Shown: positions 23,053 through 31,258 of the stretch, piece by piece
Position numbering within the stretch: the first letter of the stretch is position 1
Layout: every line of letters starts with the position of its first letter
Source of the DNA: a virus
Reading direction: 5' to 3' (one strand)
DNA length: 40,488 nt
Virus record (IMG/VR): IMGVR_UViG_3300047564_000542
Location: 1 to 40,488 of that record
Notes under the pieces: generated by a model
Seen by the model: only the letters and a program-made list of their open reading frames with translations
Database searches by the model: none
What the model was told of the DNA's origin: nothing
Made by a program: the position numbers and the translations under genes

Positions 23053-24015
23053 ATGGCAATCGTCGCTAATACGTTCACCACATACTCCGCAAAGGGTATC
23101 CGTGAAGACCTGTCCAATGTGATCACAAACATTGCACCCGAAGAAACCCCTTACATGAGCAACATTGGCCGTGAAAACGTGTCCAACAGCTTGTACGAGT
23201 GGCAAACCGACACCCTGGCCTCCGCTGCTGCTAACGCACAGTTGGAAGGCGATGATGTCAGCAGCTTTGATGCTGTCGTGCCTACTGTGCGTCTGCAAAA
23301 CTACGCACAGATCAGCCGCAAGACAATAATTTTGTCGGCCACTGAAGAAGTAGTAAATAAGGCAGGCAGACGCTCTGAAATTGCATACCAAATAGCCAAG
23401 CGCGGTGCAGAGCTAAAGCGTGACCAAGAGTTCTCCATGCTGAACGGCGCCGTGGCCGCTGCTGGTGACACCACCACTGCCCGTGCAACTGCCTCGCTCG
23501 GCGCGTTTGTGAAAACAAACACCGACAAGCAGACCAACGGTGTTGACCCATCGTACACCACGCTGCCAACCAGCGCCCGTACCGATGGCAACGTGCGTAC
23601 CTTCACCGAGACGATCTTGAAGAACGTCATCCAGAAGGTGTGGTCGCAGGGTGGCACACCAAAGATTTTGATGTGCGGTCCTGTCAACAAGCAGCGCGTG
23701 TCCAGCTTCTCTGGTATTGCTTCCAGCCGCTTCAACATTGACGGTGGTGCAAAGCCTGCAACTCTGGTCGGTGCTGTCGATATCTACGTTTCCGATTTCG
23801 GCAACGTGCAGGTGATCGCCAACCGCTTCCAGCGTGAGCGTGACGCTTGGGTGATTGATCCTGACTACGCCAAGATGACCGTGCTGCGTCCTTACCAGCA
23901 AGTCGAATTGGCCAAGACAGGCGACGCCGAAAAGCGTATGCTGATCGTGGAATGGGGCCACAAGGTCTTGGCTGAAAACGCCCACGGCCTGGCCGCTGAC
24001 CTGGTTACTTCTTGA
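23053..24015 (+). CDS. Major capsid protein (SU10/DUF5309 type)
   Basis: A 320-residue capsid protein with the DUF5309 layout: TFTTYSAKGIREDLSNVITNIAPEETPYMSNIG at the start (given in pieces in the family profile), YEWQTDTLA, NYAQISRKTIILSATEE, LKRDQEFSMLNG, a Thr/Ala-rich loop and the C-terminal AKTGDAEKRMLIVEWG and NAHG segments. This is an HK97-fold protein. It follows the scaffold by 5 bases with a GAGG ribosome-binding site and is closed by a strong terminator, consistent with very high expression. Confidence 0.92.
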   Translation: MAIVANTFTTYSAKGIREDLSNVITNIAPEETPYMSNIGRENVSNSLYEWQTDTLASAAANAQLEGDDVSSFDAVVPTVRLQNYAQISRKTIILSATEEVVNKAGRRSEIAYQIAKRGAELKRDQEFSMLNGAVAAAGDTTTARATASLGAFVKTNTDKQTNGVDPSYTTLPTSARTDGNVRTFTETILKNVIQKVWSQGGTPKILMCGPVNKQRVSSFSGIASSRFNIDGGAKPATLVGAVDIYVSDFGNVQVIANRFQRERDAWVIDPDYAKMTVLRPYQQVELAKTGDAEKRMLIVEWGHKVLAENAHGLAADLVTS

Positions 24016-24030
24016 TTTGAAGCCAACGGA

Positions 24031-24059
24031 AAAGGCCAGGGAAACCTGGCCTTTTTTTT
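24031..24059 (+). terminator. Rho-independent terminator after capsid gene
   Basis: AAAGGCCAGG (24031-24040), loop GAAA, CCTGGCCTTT (24045-24054), then a run of T to 24059. A perfect 10-bp stem with GNRA loop, 15 bases after the capsid stop. Probably partial, so that downstream tail genes are made at lower level. Confidence 0.93.
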
Positions 24060-24062
24060 AAG

Positions 24063-24380
24063 ATGATCCACAGACGAATTTTTGACCAGAACAAAGAGCA
24101 GGGCATCACACGGTATTGGCATGAGAATGCCGAGACAGGTGATGTGACTATTGAGACACAGCAAGACGTCACGGCTGTGATTGAGGCCAACAAAGCCATT
24201 TACAATGCAGTTGACGAGAAAGCCAATTGGACAGGGGAATGGCACTTGGTCGCAAGCATTCCAGAAGCCTTGTATTACAAGATGAAGGCCGAGGGAAAGA
24301 TTGACGATCAGGCGTACATGAAGAAATGGCTCAACGATTCTGACAACCAATTTTTTAGGACTCGACCAGGAAAAGTATGA
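24063..24380 (+). CDS. Hypothetical protein downstream of capsid, 105 aa
   Basis: ATG 24063 lies right after the terminator. The protein reads MIHRRIFDQNKEQGITRYWHE at the start, with TIETQQDVTAVIEANKAIYN and GEWHLVASIPEALYYKM in the middle and ends NDSDNQFFRTRPGKV. This pattern is common just behind the capsid gene of podoviruses; I do not know its biochemical role. A head-decoration or completion factor is plausible. Overlaps the next ATG by 4 bases. Confidence 0.65.
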   Translation: MIHRRIFDQNKEQGITRYWHENAETGDVTIETQQDVTAVIEANKAIYNAVDEKANWTGEWHLVASIPEALYYKMKAEGKIDDQAYMKKWLNDSDNQFFRTRPGKV

Positions 24381-25039
24381 GCAACTACATTGCTGTCTGC
24401 ACCCCAGCCCGTGACCAGGTTCACACCAACTATTGCTACTGCATGGTAAATTTGGTCGCGTACCACACACTCAACACAGAAGACGCTATCAGTCTGAAAT
24501 TGATGCAGGGCACGATCATTCAAAACCAGAGAGCAGATCTGTGCTTGGATGCCATGCGCGAGGGATGCACACACATTTTGTTCATCGACAGCGACATGAC
24601 CTTCCCACAGGACATGGTGCAGCGCCTGCTCAAGCACGACAAGCCCATCGTGGCCGCCAACTGTGCACGGCGCAGAATGCCAACTGGCCCAACGGCGCAG
24701 AACTATGATGCCGATGGCAAGCGTGTCCCTGTTTTCACCATGCCAGAGTCCACTGGATTGGAAGAGGTCGGAAGCATTGGCACTGGCATAATGCTCATCA
24801 AGCGCGAGGTGTTTGAGGGTATGTCCGAGCCATGGTTCGATATGCCTTGGCAGACCACACGGGGTTACATGGGCGAGGATGTGTTTTTCTGCAAGAAGGC
24901 ACAGGAACTTGGATACAAGGTCTACATCGACCATGACGTATCCCATGAGATTGGACACATCGGCACTTTTGAATTTGGGCATCCTCACACCTGGGTGGTG
25001 AAAGAGGAAATGGAAAAAGAGGCTGGAAATGGCACTTAG
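24377..25039 (+). CDS. Second glycosyltransferase-like protein (GT-A)
   Basis: A 220-residue protein with ATG 24377 overlapping the previous stop. It has the GT-A features: IAVCTPARDQVH at the N-terminus, RADLCLDAMREGCTHILFIDSDM with DSD at 71-73 for nucleotide-sugar/metal binding, PIVAANCARR, and GEDVFFCKKAQELGYKVYID, a typical GT2 acceptor/catalytic segment. Its embedding in the head-tail cluster suggests modification of virion proteins or packaging-associated sugar transfer. The acceptor is unknown. It is not a close copy of the 18395 gene. Confidence 0.7.
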   Translation: MSNYIAVCTPARDQVHTNYCYCMVNLVAYHTLNTEDAISLKLMQGTIIQNQRADLCLDAMREGCTHILFIDSDMTFPQDMVQRLLKHDKPIVAANCARRRMPTGPTAQNYDADGKRVPVFTMPESTGLEEVGSIGTGIMLIKREVFEGMSEPWFDMPWQTTRGYMGEDVFFCKKAQELGYKVYIDHDVSHEIGHIGTFEFGHPHTWVVKEEMEKEAGNGT

Positions 25040-25652
25040 CACATATGCGGAGTTGAGGACATCGATTGGCGACTGGCTGAACAGGTCAGACCTGGCGGCC
25101 ACCATCCCTGACTTCATCTCGCTGGCCGAGGCGCAGATCGAGCGCACACTGCGCACACGCCAAATGATTGTGCGTGCCAATGCGTCTTTCGACTCTGAGT
25201 ATGGCGCTGTGCCTGCTGACTTCTTGGAGGTTAAGTCCCTCAAGCTGACCAGCACCAACCCCTTAACGCCTTTGGAGTTCCTGTCGATTGATGACATGGA
25301 CCAAGCCCGATCCCAATACACTGCCAGCAATAAGCCCAGGTTCTTCACGGTGGTGGGAAATCAGTTTCGGATTGCACCAACGCCTGATGCAACTTACACA
25401 GCCGAGCTGATCTACTTTGCGAAGTTGACGAAGTTGTCAAACAGCGTGGCCAGCAATTGGCTTTTGGCATCAAGTCCTGACATCTATTTGTACGGTGCGC
25501 TGTTGCAGGCTGCTCCATACCTGCAAGACGATGCGAGAATTCAGACATGGGCAACGCTGTATGAGCGAGCCTTGAATGATTTGAGAACAGCAGACAGCAG
25601 GGCATCTACCTCTGGTGGCTCACTGTTGACCCGTGCAAAGACTTTTGGATAA
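25029..25652 (+). CDS. Head-tail connector/adaptor (P22 gp4-like)
   Basis: A 207-residue protein with the pattern of podoviral adaptor proteins: LSTYAELRTSIGDWLNR at the start, IPDFISLAEAQIERTLR helix, ADFLEVKSLKL, NQFRIAPTPDATYTAELIYFAK, and a terminal helical part with IYLYGALLQAAPYL and WATLYERALNDLR. Such proteins form a dodecameric ring beneath the portal and close the filled head. ATG 25029 overlaps the upstream gene by 11 bases. Confidence 0.8.
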   Translation: MALSTYAELRTSIGDWLNRSDLAATIPDFISLAEAQIERTLRTRQMIVRANASFDSEYGAVPADFLEVKSLKLTSTNPLTPLEFLSIDDMDQARSQYTASNKPRFFTVVGNQFRIAPTPDATYTAELIYFAKLTKLSNSVASNWLLASSPDIYLYGALLQAAPYLQDDARIQTWATLYERALNDLRTADSRASTSGGSLLTRAKTFG

Positions 25653-25661
25653 GGGCTGGAT

Positions 25662-26060
25662 ATGTCATCTTTTACCGACCACACAGAAAATCTGGTGCTG
25701 ACCTGGCTCTTGACCAGCGGCACGGCTACACGCCCGACAGCTTGGTATGTGGGCCTGTTTACGGCTGCCCCATCTGACACTGGTGGCGGCACTGAGGTGA
25801 CAGGCAACGGGTACGCCCGTGTGGCCACTGGCACGATCACGGTTTCTGGCACAAGCCCCACCAACGCCACCAACGCAGCGGCCATTGAGTTTGCAGCGGC
25901 TTCTGGTGGCAATTGGGGTGAAATCGGCTGGGCTGCCATCTTTGACGCCGAAACAAGCGGCAATATGTTGGCTTGGGCTGCACTGAGTACAGCACGCACC
26001 ATTAACGATGGCGATGTGTTGCGCATCCCTGCTGGTGACCTTGACGTTACCTTGACATGA
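25662..26060 (+). CDS. Structural beta-rich protein, 132 aa
   Basis: A 132-residue protein starting SFTDHTENLVLTWLL, then PTAWYVGLFTAAPSD, GYARV, a Thr/Ser/Gly-rich middle and NWGEIGWAAIFDAETSGNML. This is a compact domain found often in phage tail/fibre clusters, probably a tail or fibre-associated subunit. Located between the connector and the repeat-rich 26062 gene, 1 base before the latter's start. Confidence 0.65.
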   Translation: MSSFTDHTENLVLTWLLTSGTATRPTAWYVGLFTAAPSDTGGGTEVTGNGYARVATGTITVSGTSPTNATNAAAIEFAAASGGNWGEIGWAAIFDAETSGNMLAWAALSTARTINDGDVLRIPAGDLDVTLT

Positions 26061-26061
26061 C

Positions 26062-26823
26062 ATGGCTGCGTATGGCCGTGGTCCATATGGCGAGGGAAAT
26101 TACAGCTACGGCATAAGCCTCGCCTCAGTCACACTTGCAGCCACCAGCGCGGTGGCTGTGGACGCAAAACGCATCTGCATAGGTGCGTTTTCTGTTTCTG
26201 CTGTCAGTGATGTGGCTGTGGCCACCAACGTCATCAAAGACGCATCATTTGCGGTGGCCGCATCCAGCAGCGCATCAGTTGCTGCGCAGCGTGTGGCTGT
26301 GGCGGCTGCTACGGCCTCCAGCGCCAGCAACATGGCCGTTTCTGGCGTGCGGTATGCCATAGGTGCGGCCACTGCTGAATCGACCTCCAGCGCGGCTGTA
26401 TCGGCTTTGCGGGTGGCGATTGCCAGAGCGACTGCTGTGGACGAGAGCGCCATGACGGTCAGCGCCATCAGAGTCCCGCTGATTGAAATCCTGATTGAAG
26501 ACTTTGGCGTCATGACGGTCAGCACCAGCGTGATCGTCAACCAGGCTGTGCTGATTCAGGCGCAGTCGGCCATGACCGTGAACGGCACGCGCAGGCAGAG
26601 CATTGGACTGACGTTTGCTGGCGTGTCCGGCATGACGGTGGCGGGTAATTTGAAGTGGGTTCCAGAGGGTGACACACCTGAAACTTGGTCGGCAATTTCT
26701 GATAACTCAGAAACCTGGACGCCAGTGTCGGACACTTCAGAAACATGGGATGCGATTGCTGACACCAGTGAAACATGGACACCAATCGCCGATAATTCAG
26801 AGAACTGGCAAATAGCCGCATAG
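26062..26823 (+). CDS. Repeat-rich tail/fibre protein, 253 aa
   Basis: Starts MAAYGRGPYGEGNYSYG, followed by ~160 residues of Ala/Val/Ser-rich repeats of roughly 24 residues (AVSALRVAIARATA-like units), probably stacked beta-structure. The last 50 residues are five 10-residue repeats built on SETW. The regularity and position before the fibre gene suggest a tail-fibre or appendage part. No enzymatic motif. The Trp-rich tail could bind carbohydrate or act as a docking arm. Confidence 0.6.
   Translation: MAAYGRGPYGEGNYSYGISLASVTLAATSAVAVDAKRICIGAFSVSAVSDVAVATNVIKDASFAVAASSSASVAAQRVAVAAATASSASNMAVSGVRYAIGAATAESTSSAAVSALRVAIARATAVDESAMTVSAIRVPLIEILIEDFGVMTVSTSVIVNQAVLIQAQSAMTVNGTRRQSIGLTFAGVSGMTVAGNLKWVPEGDTPETWSAISDNSETWTPVSDTSETWDAIADTSETWTPIADNSENWQIAA
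26671..26820 (+). repeat. Five tandem 30-base (10-residue) SETW repeats
   Basis: Five in-frame units encode DTPETWSAIS, DNSETWTPVS, DTSETWDAIA, DTSETWTPIA and DNSENWQIAA, ending at the stop codon. Codons differ among units, so the repeat is old and kept at protein level rather than freshly expanded. Confidence 0.85.
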
Positions 26824-26832
26824 GGGTAAAAC

Positions 26833-28260
26833 ATGGCAGATTCAACTACGACAAATTTGTTACTGACCAAACCAGAGGTCGGTGCATCGACTGATACTTG
26901 GGGGACCAAGATCAACACCGACTTGGACACCATTGATGCGCTGTTTGATGCGGGCCCAGTGCTCAAGGTGACAAGGGGCGGCACAGGTGTCGGCACATCC
27001 ACTGGATCGGGCAACAACGTGTTGTCCACTAGTCCGACATTGGTGACCCCAGTATTGGGAACACCAACAAGCGCAACTCTGACAAACGCCACAGGCTTGC
27101 CCTTGACCACAGGCGTCACAGGCACTTTGCCTGTGGCAAATGGCGGCACAGGCATTACAAGCCTTGGCTCTGGTGTTGCGACATTCTTGGGAACACCAAG
27201 CAGCGCCAACCTTGCTGCTGCGGTAACAGACGAAACAGGCACTGGCGCTTTGGTGTTTGCCAACAGCCCCACCTTGGTGACTCCAGCCTTGGGCACTCCA
27301 GCATCGGGTGTGGTGACAAACCTGACCGGCACAGCCTCCATCAACATCAACGGCACTGTGGGCGCTACAACGGCCTCAACTGGTGCTTTCACTACGCTAT
27401 CTGCCACAGGGGTGACAACGGTTCAAGCTGGCACTGCTGCGGCTCCTGCAATCACCACTTCCGGCGACACCAACACAGGCATCTTTTTCCCTGCGGCTGA
27501 CACCATTGCTTTCTCTGAAGGTGGTGCAGAGGCTATGCGCCTCGACTCCTCCGGCAACCTCGGCTTGGGGGTTACTCCGAGTGCTTGGAGTGCGTACAAA
27601 GCATTTGAGGTAAATGCAGGTTCCATTGCAGCTAGTGCCGGAGCAGGTACAGTAATTGTTTCCAACAATGCTTTTTTTGACGGTACAAACTGGATTTATA
27701 AAGCCACAGGCGTTGCATCTGATCATGTTCAAACTGCTGGTCAACACTGGTTTCGTACAGCAGCCTCCGGCACAGCAGGTAACGCTATTACCTTTACTCA
27801 GGCGATGACGCTGGATGCGAGTGGGAATTTGGCTCTTGGTACAACAAGCGCAGGGACAAGATTAGTTCTTGCTACTGATGATTCAGCAGCAACTGGTCAG
27901 CTAAGGTACGCCCGTTCTGCTGATACAAGTTTTTATTGGGAAACTGGTAGAGACAATAATCTTACTGGCGATTTTGTTTTTAGTAACGCTGCTGGTGGCG
28001 CTAAAACCGAACGCGCCCGTATCACTTCCGGCGGGGAAGTGCTGGTGGGCCTGAATTCTGCCACTGGTGTTGCACTGCTTCAAGTATCCGGGCCTATCCG
28101 GACTACAGGCTACACGGTTGCAACATTACCCGCTGGAACTGTCGGCATGAGAACGTATGTGACAGACGCACTAGCTCCGGTTTTTGGCGTTGCTGTCGCT
28201 GGCAGCGGTGCTGTCACTATCCCTGTTTTTTACAACGGCGCAAACTGGATCGTTGCTTAA
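26833..28260 (+). CDS. Tail fibre protein, 475 aa
   Basis: N-terminus [19 protein letters not shown] and [11 protein letters not shown] is a common phage fibre attachment segment. It is followed by Thr/Gly repeats ([42 protein letters not shown]) and shaft-like segments with [19 protein letters not shown] and SGGEVLVG, typical of trimeric fibres. The C-terminal tip ([24 protein letters not shown]-like end) resembles receptor-binding fibre ends. It probably contacts the host surface. ATG 26833 follows AGGGGTAAAAC. Confidence 0.82.
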   Translation: MADSTTTNLLLTKPEVGASTDTWGTKINTDLDTIDALFDAGPVLKVTRGGTGVGTSTGSGNNVLSTSPTLVTPVLGTPTSATLTNATGLPLTTGVTGTLPVANGGTGITSLGSGVATFLGTPSSANLAAAVTDETGTGALVFANSPTLVTPALGTPASGVVTNLTGTASININGTVGATTASTGAFTTLSATGVTTVQAGTAAAPAITTSGDTNTGIFFPAADTIAFSEGGAEAMRLDSSGNLGLGVTPSAWSAYKAFEVNAGSIAASAGAGTVIVSNNAFFDGTNWIYKATGVASDHVQTAGQHWFRTAASGTAGNAITFTQAMTLDASGNLALGTTSAGTRLVLATDDSAATGQLRYARSADTSFYWETGRDNNLTGDFVFSNAAGGAKTERARITSGGEVLVGLNSATGVALLQVSGPIRTTGYTVATLPAGTVGMRTYVTDALAPVFGVAVAGSGAVTIPVFYNGANWIVA

Positions 28261-28285
28261 CATTTACCCCTCGAAAGGAAAAACC

Positions 28286-28354
28286 ATGACTACCACTTGG
28301 ACAATCACCCAAACCGACTACGAAGTCTCCAACGGTTTCATTACCACAGCCTAA
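28286..28354 (+). pseudogene. Truncated N-terminus of fibre-accessory gene
   Basis: With its own GAAAGGA ribosome-binding site, this encodes 22 residues (MTTTWTITQTDYEVSNGFI then TTA) and stops. It matches the start of the intact gene at 29065 (WTVSETNYETSNGFIFTA), ending exactly where that protein continues with HWQCTA. The HNH gene begins 4 bases after the stop. I infer a remnant left by insertion of the endonuclease or by recombination between two alleles. Confidence 0.75.
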
Positions 28355-28358
28355 ACTT

Positions 28359-29081
28359 ATGGTCGCCAGATTAACAACAGAGGAATTTGTCGCCAAGGCC
28401 ACTCAGGTTCATGGCGGCAGATACACCTATGACAAAGTGGTTTATGAAACCAAGTTGTCAAAAATTGTTGTTACTTGCCCGAAGCACGGTGACTATGAGG
28501 TGTCTGCAACTATCCACATTCAAGGGCACATTGGAAGATGCTGTGCAAACGAAGCCAAAAAAGGCATTCGTACTCGAAAAGACACACCAGAATATCTTGA
28601 GCGCAAAGCTGCTTTAGCCAAAGAGTCTATGTTTTTTGAAGGTGTGTCGTGCCAGATTTGCGGAAACAAAACACGTTATTCATGCAATAACTCATGTGCA
28701 AATTGCGCCGTTGAGTCAAGACGCAAATCAAACGCCAAAAACAACGGTGTGCGTCATCGCAGAATTAACCAAGCAAACATCTACCGATCTGACGCTGGTG
28801 TGCAAAAACGGATACAAGACATATACGCTTGCGTCCGAGACATGAGCAAGACGTTTTCCACCGAACTTCATGTTGACCATATTGTTCCGCTTAGGGCTAA
28901 AAATGCTTGTGGTTTGCATGTGCCTTGGAACCTGATGGTAACAACGGCAAAATACAATCTTAGCAAGCAAAACAAAATTGACGATGTGCCCCTTGTCAAC
29001 ACCAGCACCTCAGTGGTGATTCATCAATCCGCTTTACCTTGGAACTTGAAAAAGGAAACTCAAAATGACTATCGCTTATAA
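28359..29081 (+). CDS. HNH homing-type endonuclease
   Basis: A 240-residue protein. The N-terminal module (EEFVAKATQVHGGRYTYDKVVYE, VVTCPKHGDYEVSATIHIQG, CC) is the DNA-binding repeat seen in phage homing endonucleases. A Cys cluster (CQICGNKTRYSCNNSCANC) likely binds zinc. The HNH core is ELHVDHIVPLRAK, then VPWNLMVTTAKYNLSKQNK, giving the His-Asp-His, Asn and final Asn/Lys positions. It is free-standing, lying between a truncated and an intact copy of one gene, and its 3' end overlaps the intact copy's start by 17 bases. Confidence 0.88.
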   Translation: MVARLTTEEFVAKATQVHGGRYTYDKVVYETKLSKIVVTCPKHGDYEVSATIHIQGHIGRCCANEAKKGIRTRKDTPEYLERKAALAKESMFFEGVSCQICGNKTRYSCNNSCANCAVESRRKSNAKNNGVRHRRINQANIYRSDAGVQKRIQDIYACVRDMSKTFSTELHVDHIVPLRAKNACGLHVPWNLMVTTAKYNLSKQNKIDDVPLVNTSTSVVIHQSALPWNLKKETQNDYRL

Positions 29082-29370
29082 CTGGACAGTTTCGGAAACA
29101 AACTACGAAACCTCAAATGGATTTATTTTTACGGCACATTGGCAATGCACAGCAGTGGATGGTGACTACACAGCCTCCATCTATTCCACTTGCAGCTTTG
29201 CCGCTGCTGAGCCATCTATCCCTTACGCTGATGTAACCATGCAAGAAGTGCTTGGCTGGTGCTGGAACAACGGTGTGGACAAAGATGCCACCGAAGCTGC
29301 TTTGGCTGCCAACATTGCCCTGCAAAAGAATCCTGTGACAGCTACTGGCACACCTTGGGGTCAAGCATGA
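29065..29370 (+). CDS. Tail-fibre-associated small protein, 101 aa
   Basis: A 101-residue protein (WTVSETNYETSNGFIFTA, HWQCTAVDGDYTASIYSTCSF, TMQEVLGWCWNNGVDKDATEAAL). I know this pattern from small genes located after tail fibres in many phages and cyanophages; its role is not established, possibly fibre assembly or tip decoration. The first 17 bases overlap the HNH gene and carry AAAGGAAAC as ribosome-binding site. Confidence 0.7.
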   Translation: MTIAYNWTVSETNYETSNGFIFTAHWQCTAVDGDYTASIYSTCSFAAAEPSIPYADVTMQEVLGWCWNNGVDKDATEAALAANIALQKNPVTATGTPWGQA

Positions 29371-29522
29371 ACTTGAATCTCGAAACCAATGAAGTGCAAT
29401 TCATCCTGAACGTGCTGGGCGAGATGCCAGCCAAGTCAGGTGTGTGGCCTTTGATTGTGAAAATCAAGGAGCAAGCTGAAGCTCAAGTTGCTGATGGAGT
29501 GAAGGCAGATGACAACAGTTGA
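29367..29522 (+). CDS. Small hypothetical protein, 51 aa
   Basis: ATG 29367 overlaps the previous stop (ATGA). The product (MNLNLETNEVQFILNVLGEMP) resembles small conserved phage proteins with the ETNEVQxILxxLGxxP pattern that sit between fibre and lysis genes. Soluble, one helix in the second half. Unknown role. Confidence 0.6.
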   Translation: MNLNLETNEVQFILNVLGEMPAKSGVWPLIVKIKEQAEAQVADGVKADDNS

Positions 29523-29688
29523 CGCAACAGATGCACGCTTGCAGACACATGAAGAAATCTGCGCCATACGCTATGAGCAGATCAATGCACGGTTAAAGCG
29601 CATAGAGGGCATCATGCTCAAGACCGCTGGTGTGATGATCCTGTCGATGGCTGGCACGATCTTTTCTGCTGTGTGGATACTCAAATGA
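29509..29688 (+). CDS. Small XhlA-like membrane protein, possible holin component, 59 aa
   Basis: ATG 29509 lies within the end of the previous gene. Residues 1-35 form an amphipathic helix with heptad-like pattern (THEEICAIRYEQINARLKRI); residues ~37-56 are a single transmembrane helix (AGVMILSMAGTIFSAVWIL). This coiled-coil-plus-TM arrangement resembles hemolysin XhlA-type lysis accessories. It is the first of four membrane-protein genes preceding the lysozyme. Holin function is inferred from context. Confidence 0.55.
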   Translation: MTTVDATDARLQTHEEICAIRYEQINARLKRIEGIMLKTAGVMILSMAGTIFSAVWILK

Positions 29689-29783
29689 GAGAGTGGGCAG
29701 TCAGCTTCATCGCGGCTGCCCTTCTTGTTGGGCTGGTCATTTGGTGCGTCAAAGTTTTAATCTGGGCTTTTTATGTTGGTTGA
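29685..29783 (+). CDS. Tiny hydrophobic membrane peptide, 32 aa
   Basis: ATG 29685 overlaps the previous stop (ATGA) and the stop overlaps the next gene. Nearly the whole peptide is hydrophobic (SFIAAALLVGLVIWCVKVLIWAFYVG). It may be a lysis regulator or membrane anchor; short length limits certainty. Confidence 0.45.
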   Translation: MREWAVSFIAAALLVGLVIWCVKVLIWAFYVG

Positions 29784-30204
29784 ACTCGCGGCAGCAAATG
29801 CCGCTTTTGCTGTCATCAAAGAAACGGTGCAAAACGGCGGCGACATTATGGCCGCTGGTCAAAAGCTGTTTGACTTCTTTGACAACAAGAACGCCATCCA
29901 AAAGAAGGCCAACAGCGGCAACGACATGGAGGCGTTTGCTGCCCTTGAGCAGATCAAGAACAACGAGGCTGAACTCAAACGCATGATGGTCTACCACGGC
30001 AGGGCTGGTCTGTGGGATGACTGGCTCAAGTTCCAGAAAGAAGCAAAGCAAAAGCGCGAGGCTGCTGAGAAAGAAGCCGCACGCAAGAAAGCTGCACGGA
30101 TTGAAAAGGCTTGGCAGATCGTCATGTGGTCGGCCATTTTTGTTCTTGTGTGCGCTCTGACAATCATCGGCCTGTGGGTCGTGTCGCAATTGAAAGGTAA
30201 ATAA
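29773..30204 (+). CDS. Membrane-anchored helical protein in lysis cluster, 143 aa
   Basis: Residues ~1-35 are helical (AAANAAFAVIKETVQNGGDI), ~85-110 form a highly charged coiled coil (KFQKEAKQKREAAEKEAARKK region), and ~112-137 one transmembrane helix (IVMWSAIFVLVCALTIIGLWV). The pattern occurs in phages beside 3TM holins; function is unclear. An i-spanin normally has the TM at the N-terminus, so the topology here argues against a classical Rz. Confidence 0.6.
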   Translation: MLVELAAANAAFAVIKETVQNGGDIMAAGQKLFDFFDNKNAIQKKANSGNDMEAFAALEQIKNNEAELKRMMVYHGRAGLWDDWLKFQKEAKQKREAAEKEAARKKAARIEKAWQIVMWSAIFVLVCALTIIGLWVVSQLKGK

Positions 30205-30728
30205 TGCTGTCACTGTTCTCAACCCTTGGAGGTCTGCTGATTTCCGGCCTTCCCAAGCTGCTGGAGTTCTTCCAAAACAAGCAAGACCAAGCGCACGAGT
30301 TGCGGCTGGCATCTTTGCAAAACGAGCGCGAACTGGCTCTGGCTGCTGCTGGCTTTGCCGCGCAGGCCCGTGTCGAGGAGATTCGCACCGAGCAGGTCGC
30401 CATGCAGACCCAAGCGCAGATGGCTGAAGCTGAAGCTGAGATGGTCAAAGGTGCTCAGGATCACGACAAGGCCATCATCAAGAACGGCAGCACATGGATC
30501 GTGAACTACATCGGCACTGTGCGTCCGACAGTGACCTACATCTTTGTACTTGAACTGGTCTGTATCAACATCTTCCTGTGCTACTACCTGTGGAGCAATC
30601 CCGGCATGATCTCCAGCATGGATGACGTGCTGCGCTACGCCGACATCATCTTCAGCGCAGACGAAATGGCTATGCTTGGCGGCATCATTGGTTTCTGGTT
30701 TGGATCGCGCAACTGGAGCAAGAAGTGA
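30204..30728 (+). CDS. Holin (GTA 3TM type)
   Basis: A 174-residue protein. An amphipathic N-terminus (LSLFSTLGGLLISGLPKLLEFF) and a long charged coiled coil (~25-95) are followed by IVNYIGTVRPTVTYIFVLEL, a second hydrophobic stretch and AMLGGIIGFWFGSRNWSKK, the signature ending of the 3TM holin family described for gene transfer agents. Its stop overlaps the lysozyme ATG. Role: membrane permeabilisation that releases the lysozyme. Confidence 0.8.
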   Translation: MLSLFSTLGGLLISGLPKLLEFFQNKQDQAHELRLASLQNERELALAAAGFAAQARVEEIRTEQVAMQTQAQMAEAEAEMVKGAQDHDKAIIKNGSTWIVNYIGTVRPTVTYIFVLELVCINIFLCYYLWSNPGMISSMDDVLRYADIIFSADEMAMLGGIIGFWFGSRNWSKK

Positions 30729-31240
30729 AGCTGTCAAAGGCTGGTGAAGACCTGATGCATCGTTTTGAAGGGTGCAGAAGTCGCCCATATTTATGTCCGG
30801 CGCATATTCACACGATTGGCTACGGCCACGTCCTGTACCAAGAGCAGATCAGGCTTCCTATGGTGCGGCCACCGGGCAAGACCAAAGAGGACATTCCGAT
30901 GATCCGCAAAGAGTACCCACTGAAACCGGAGGACAACCGTGTTTGGACGAAAGAAGAGATCAACCACCTATTCCGAGATGACGTCGCGTCTTTTGAACGT
31001 GGTGTTCTACGACTTGTTCCCGGCGTTGTTGGCCGTCAAGGCGCTTTTGACGCTCTGGTCTCTATATCCTTCAATTTTGGACTAGGCAACCTCCAACGCT
31101 CTACCATCCGTATGAAGGCCAACCGAGGCGACTGGGAGGGTGCTGCACAGGCTTTCAGGATGTGGACCAAGGGAGGTGGGAAAGTGCTGCCGGGTCTTGT
31201 GCGGCGCAGGGAGGCAGAGATTGCTTTGTTCCTGTCTTAA
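30725..31240 (+). CDS. GH24 (T4-type) lysozyme / endolysin
   Basis: A 171-residue muramidase. Glu15 in RFEG and THR30 in HTIGYGH align with T4 Glu11 and Thr26. The position of T4 Asp20 is Cys24 (PYLCP), a natural variant known in related proteobacterial phage lysozymes. ALVSISFNFGLGNLQRST, a GWW-like helix and GLVRRREAEIALFL are family hallmarks. An insertion of ~25 residues (45-70) is present between the catalytic part and the rest. No signal or SAR sequence, so release needs the holin upstream. Confidence 0.9.
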   Translation: MKLSKAGEDLMHRFEGCRSRPYLCPAHIHTIGYGHVLYQEQIRLPMVRPPGKTKEDIPMIRKEYPLKPEDNRVWTKEEINHLFRDDVASFERGVLRLVPGVVGRQGAFDALVSISFNFGLGNLQRSTIRMKANRGDWEGAAQAFRMWTKGGGKVLPGLVRRREAEIALFLS

Positions 31241-31258
31241 AGGTGGAATAATTGCGCC

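Noticed and set aside
26556-27407. Reverse-strand open frame (283 codons) opposite the repeat and fibre genes
   Set aside because: Its Val/Pro/Thr-rich sequence mirrors the Gly/Thr repeats of the forward-strand fibre; no independent coding evidence.
28286-29370. Group I intron carrying the HNH gene
   Set aside because: The downstream copy has its own start codon, ribosome-binding site and N-terminal residues, so splicing would not restore a single reading frame; no intron core is recognisable.
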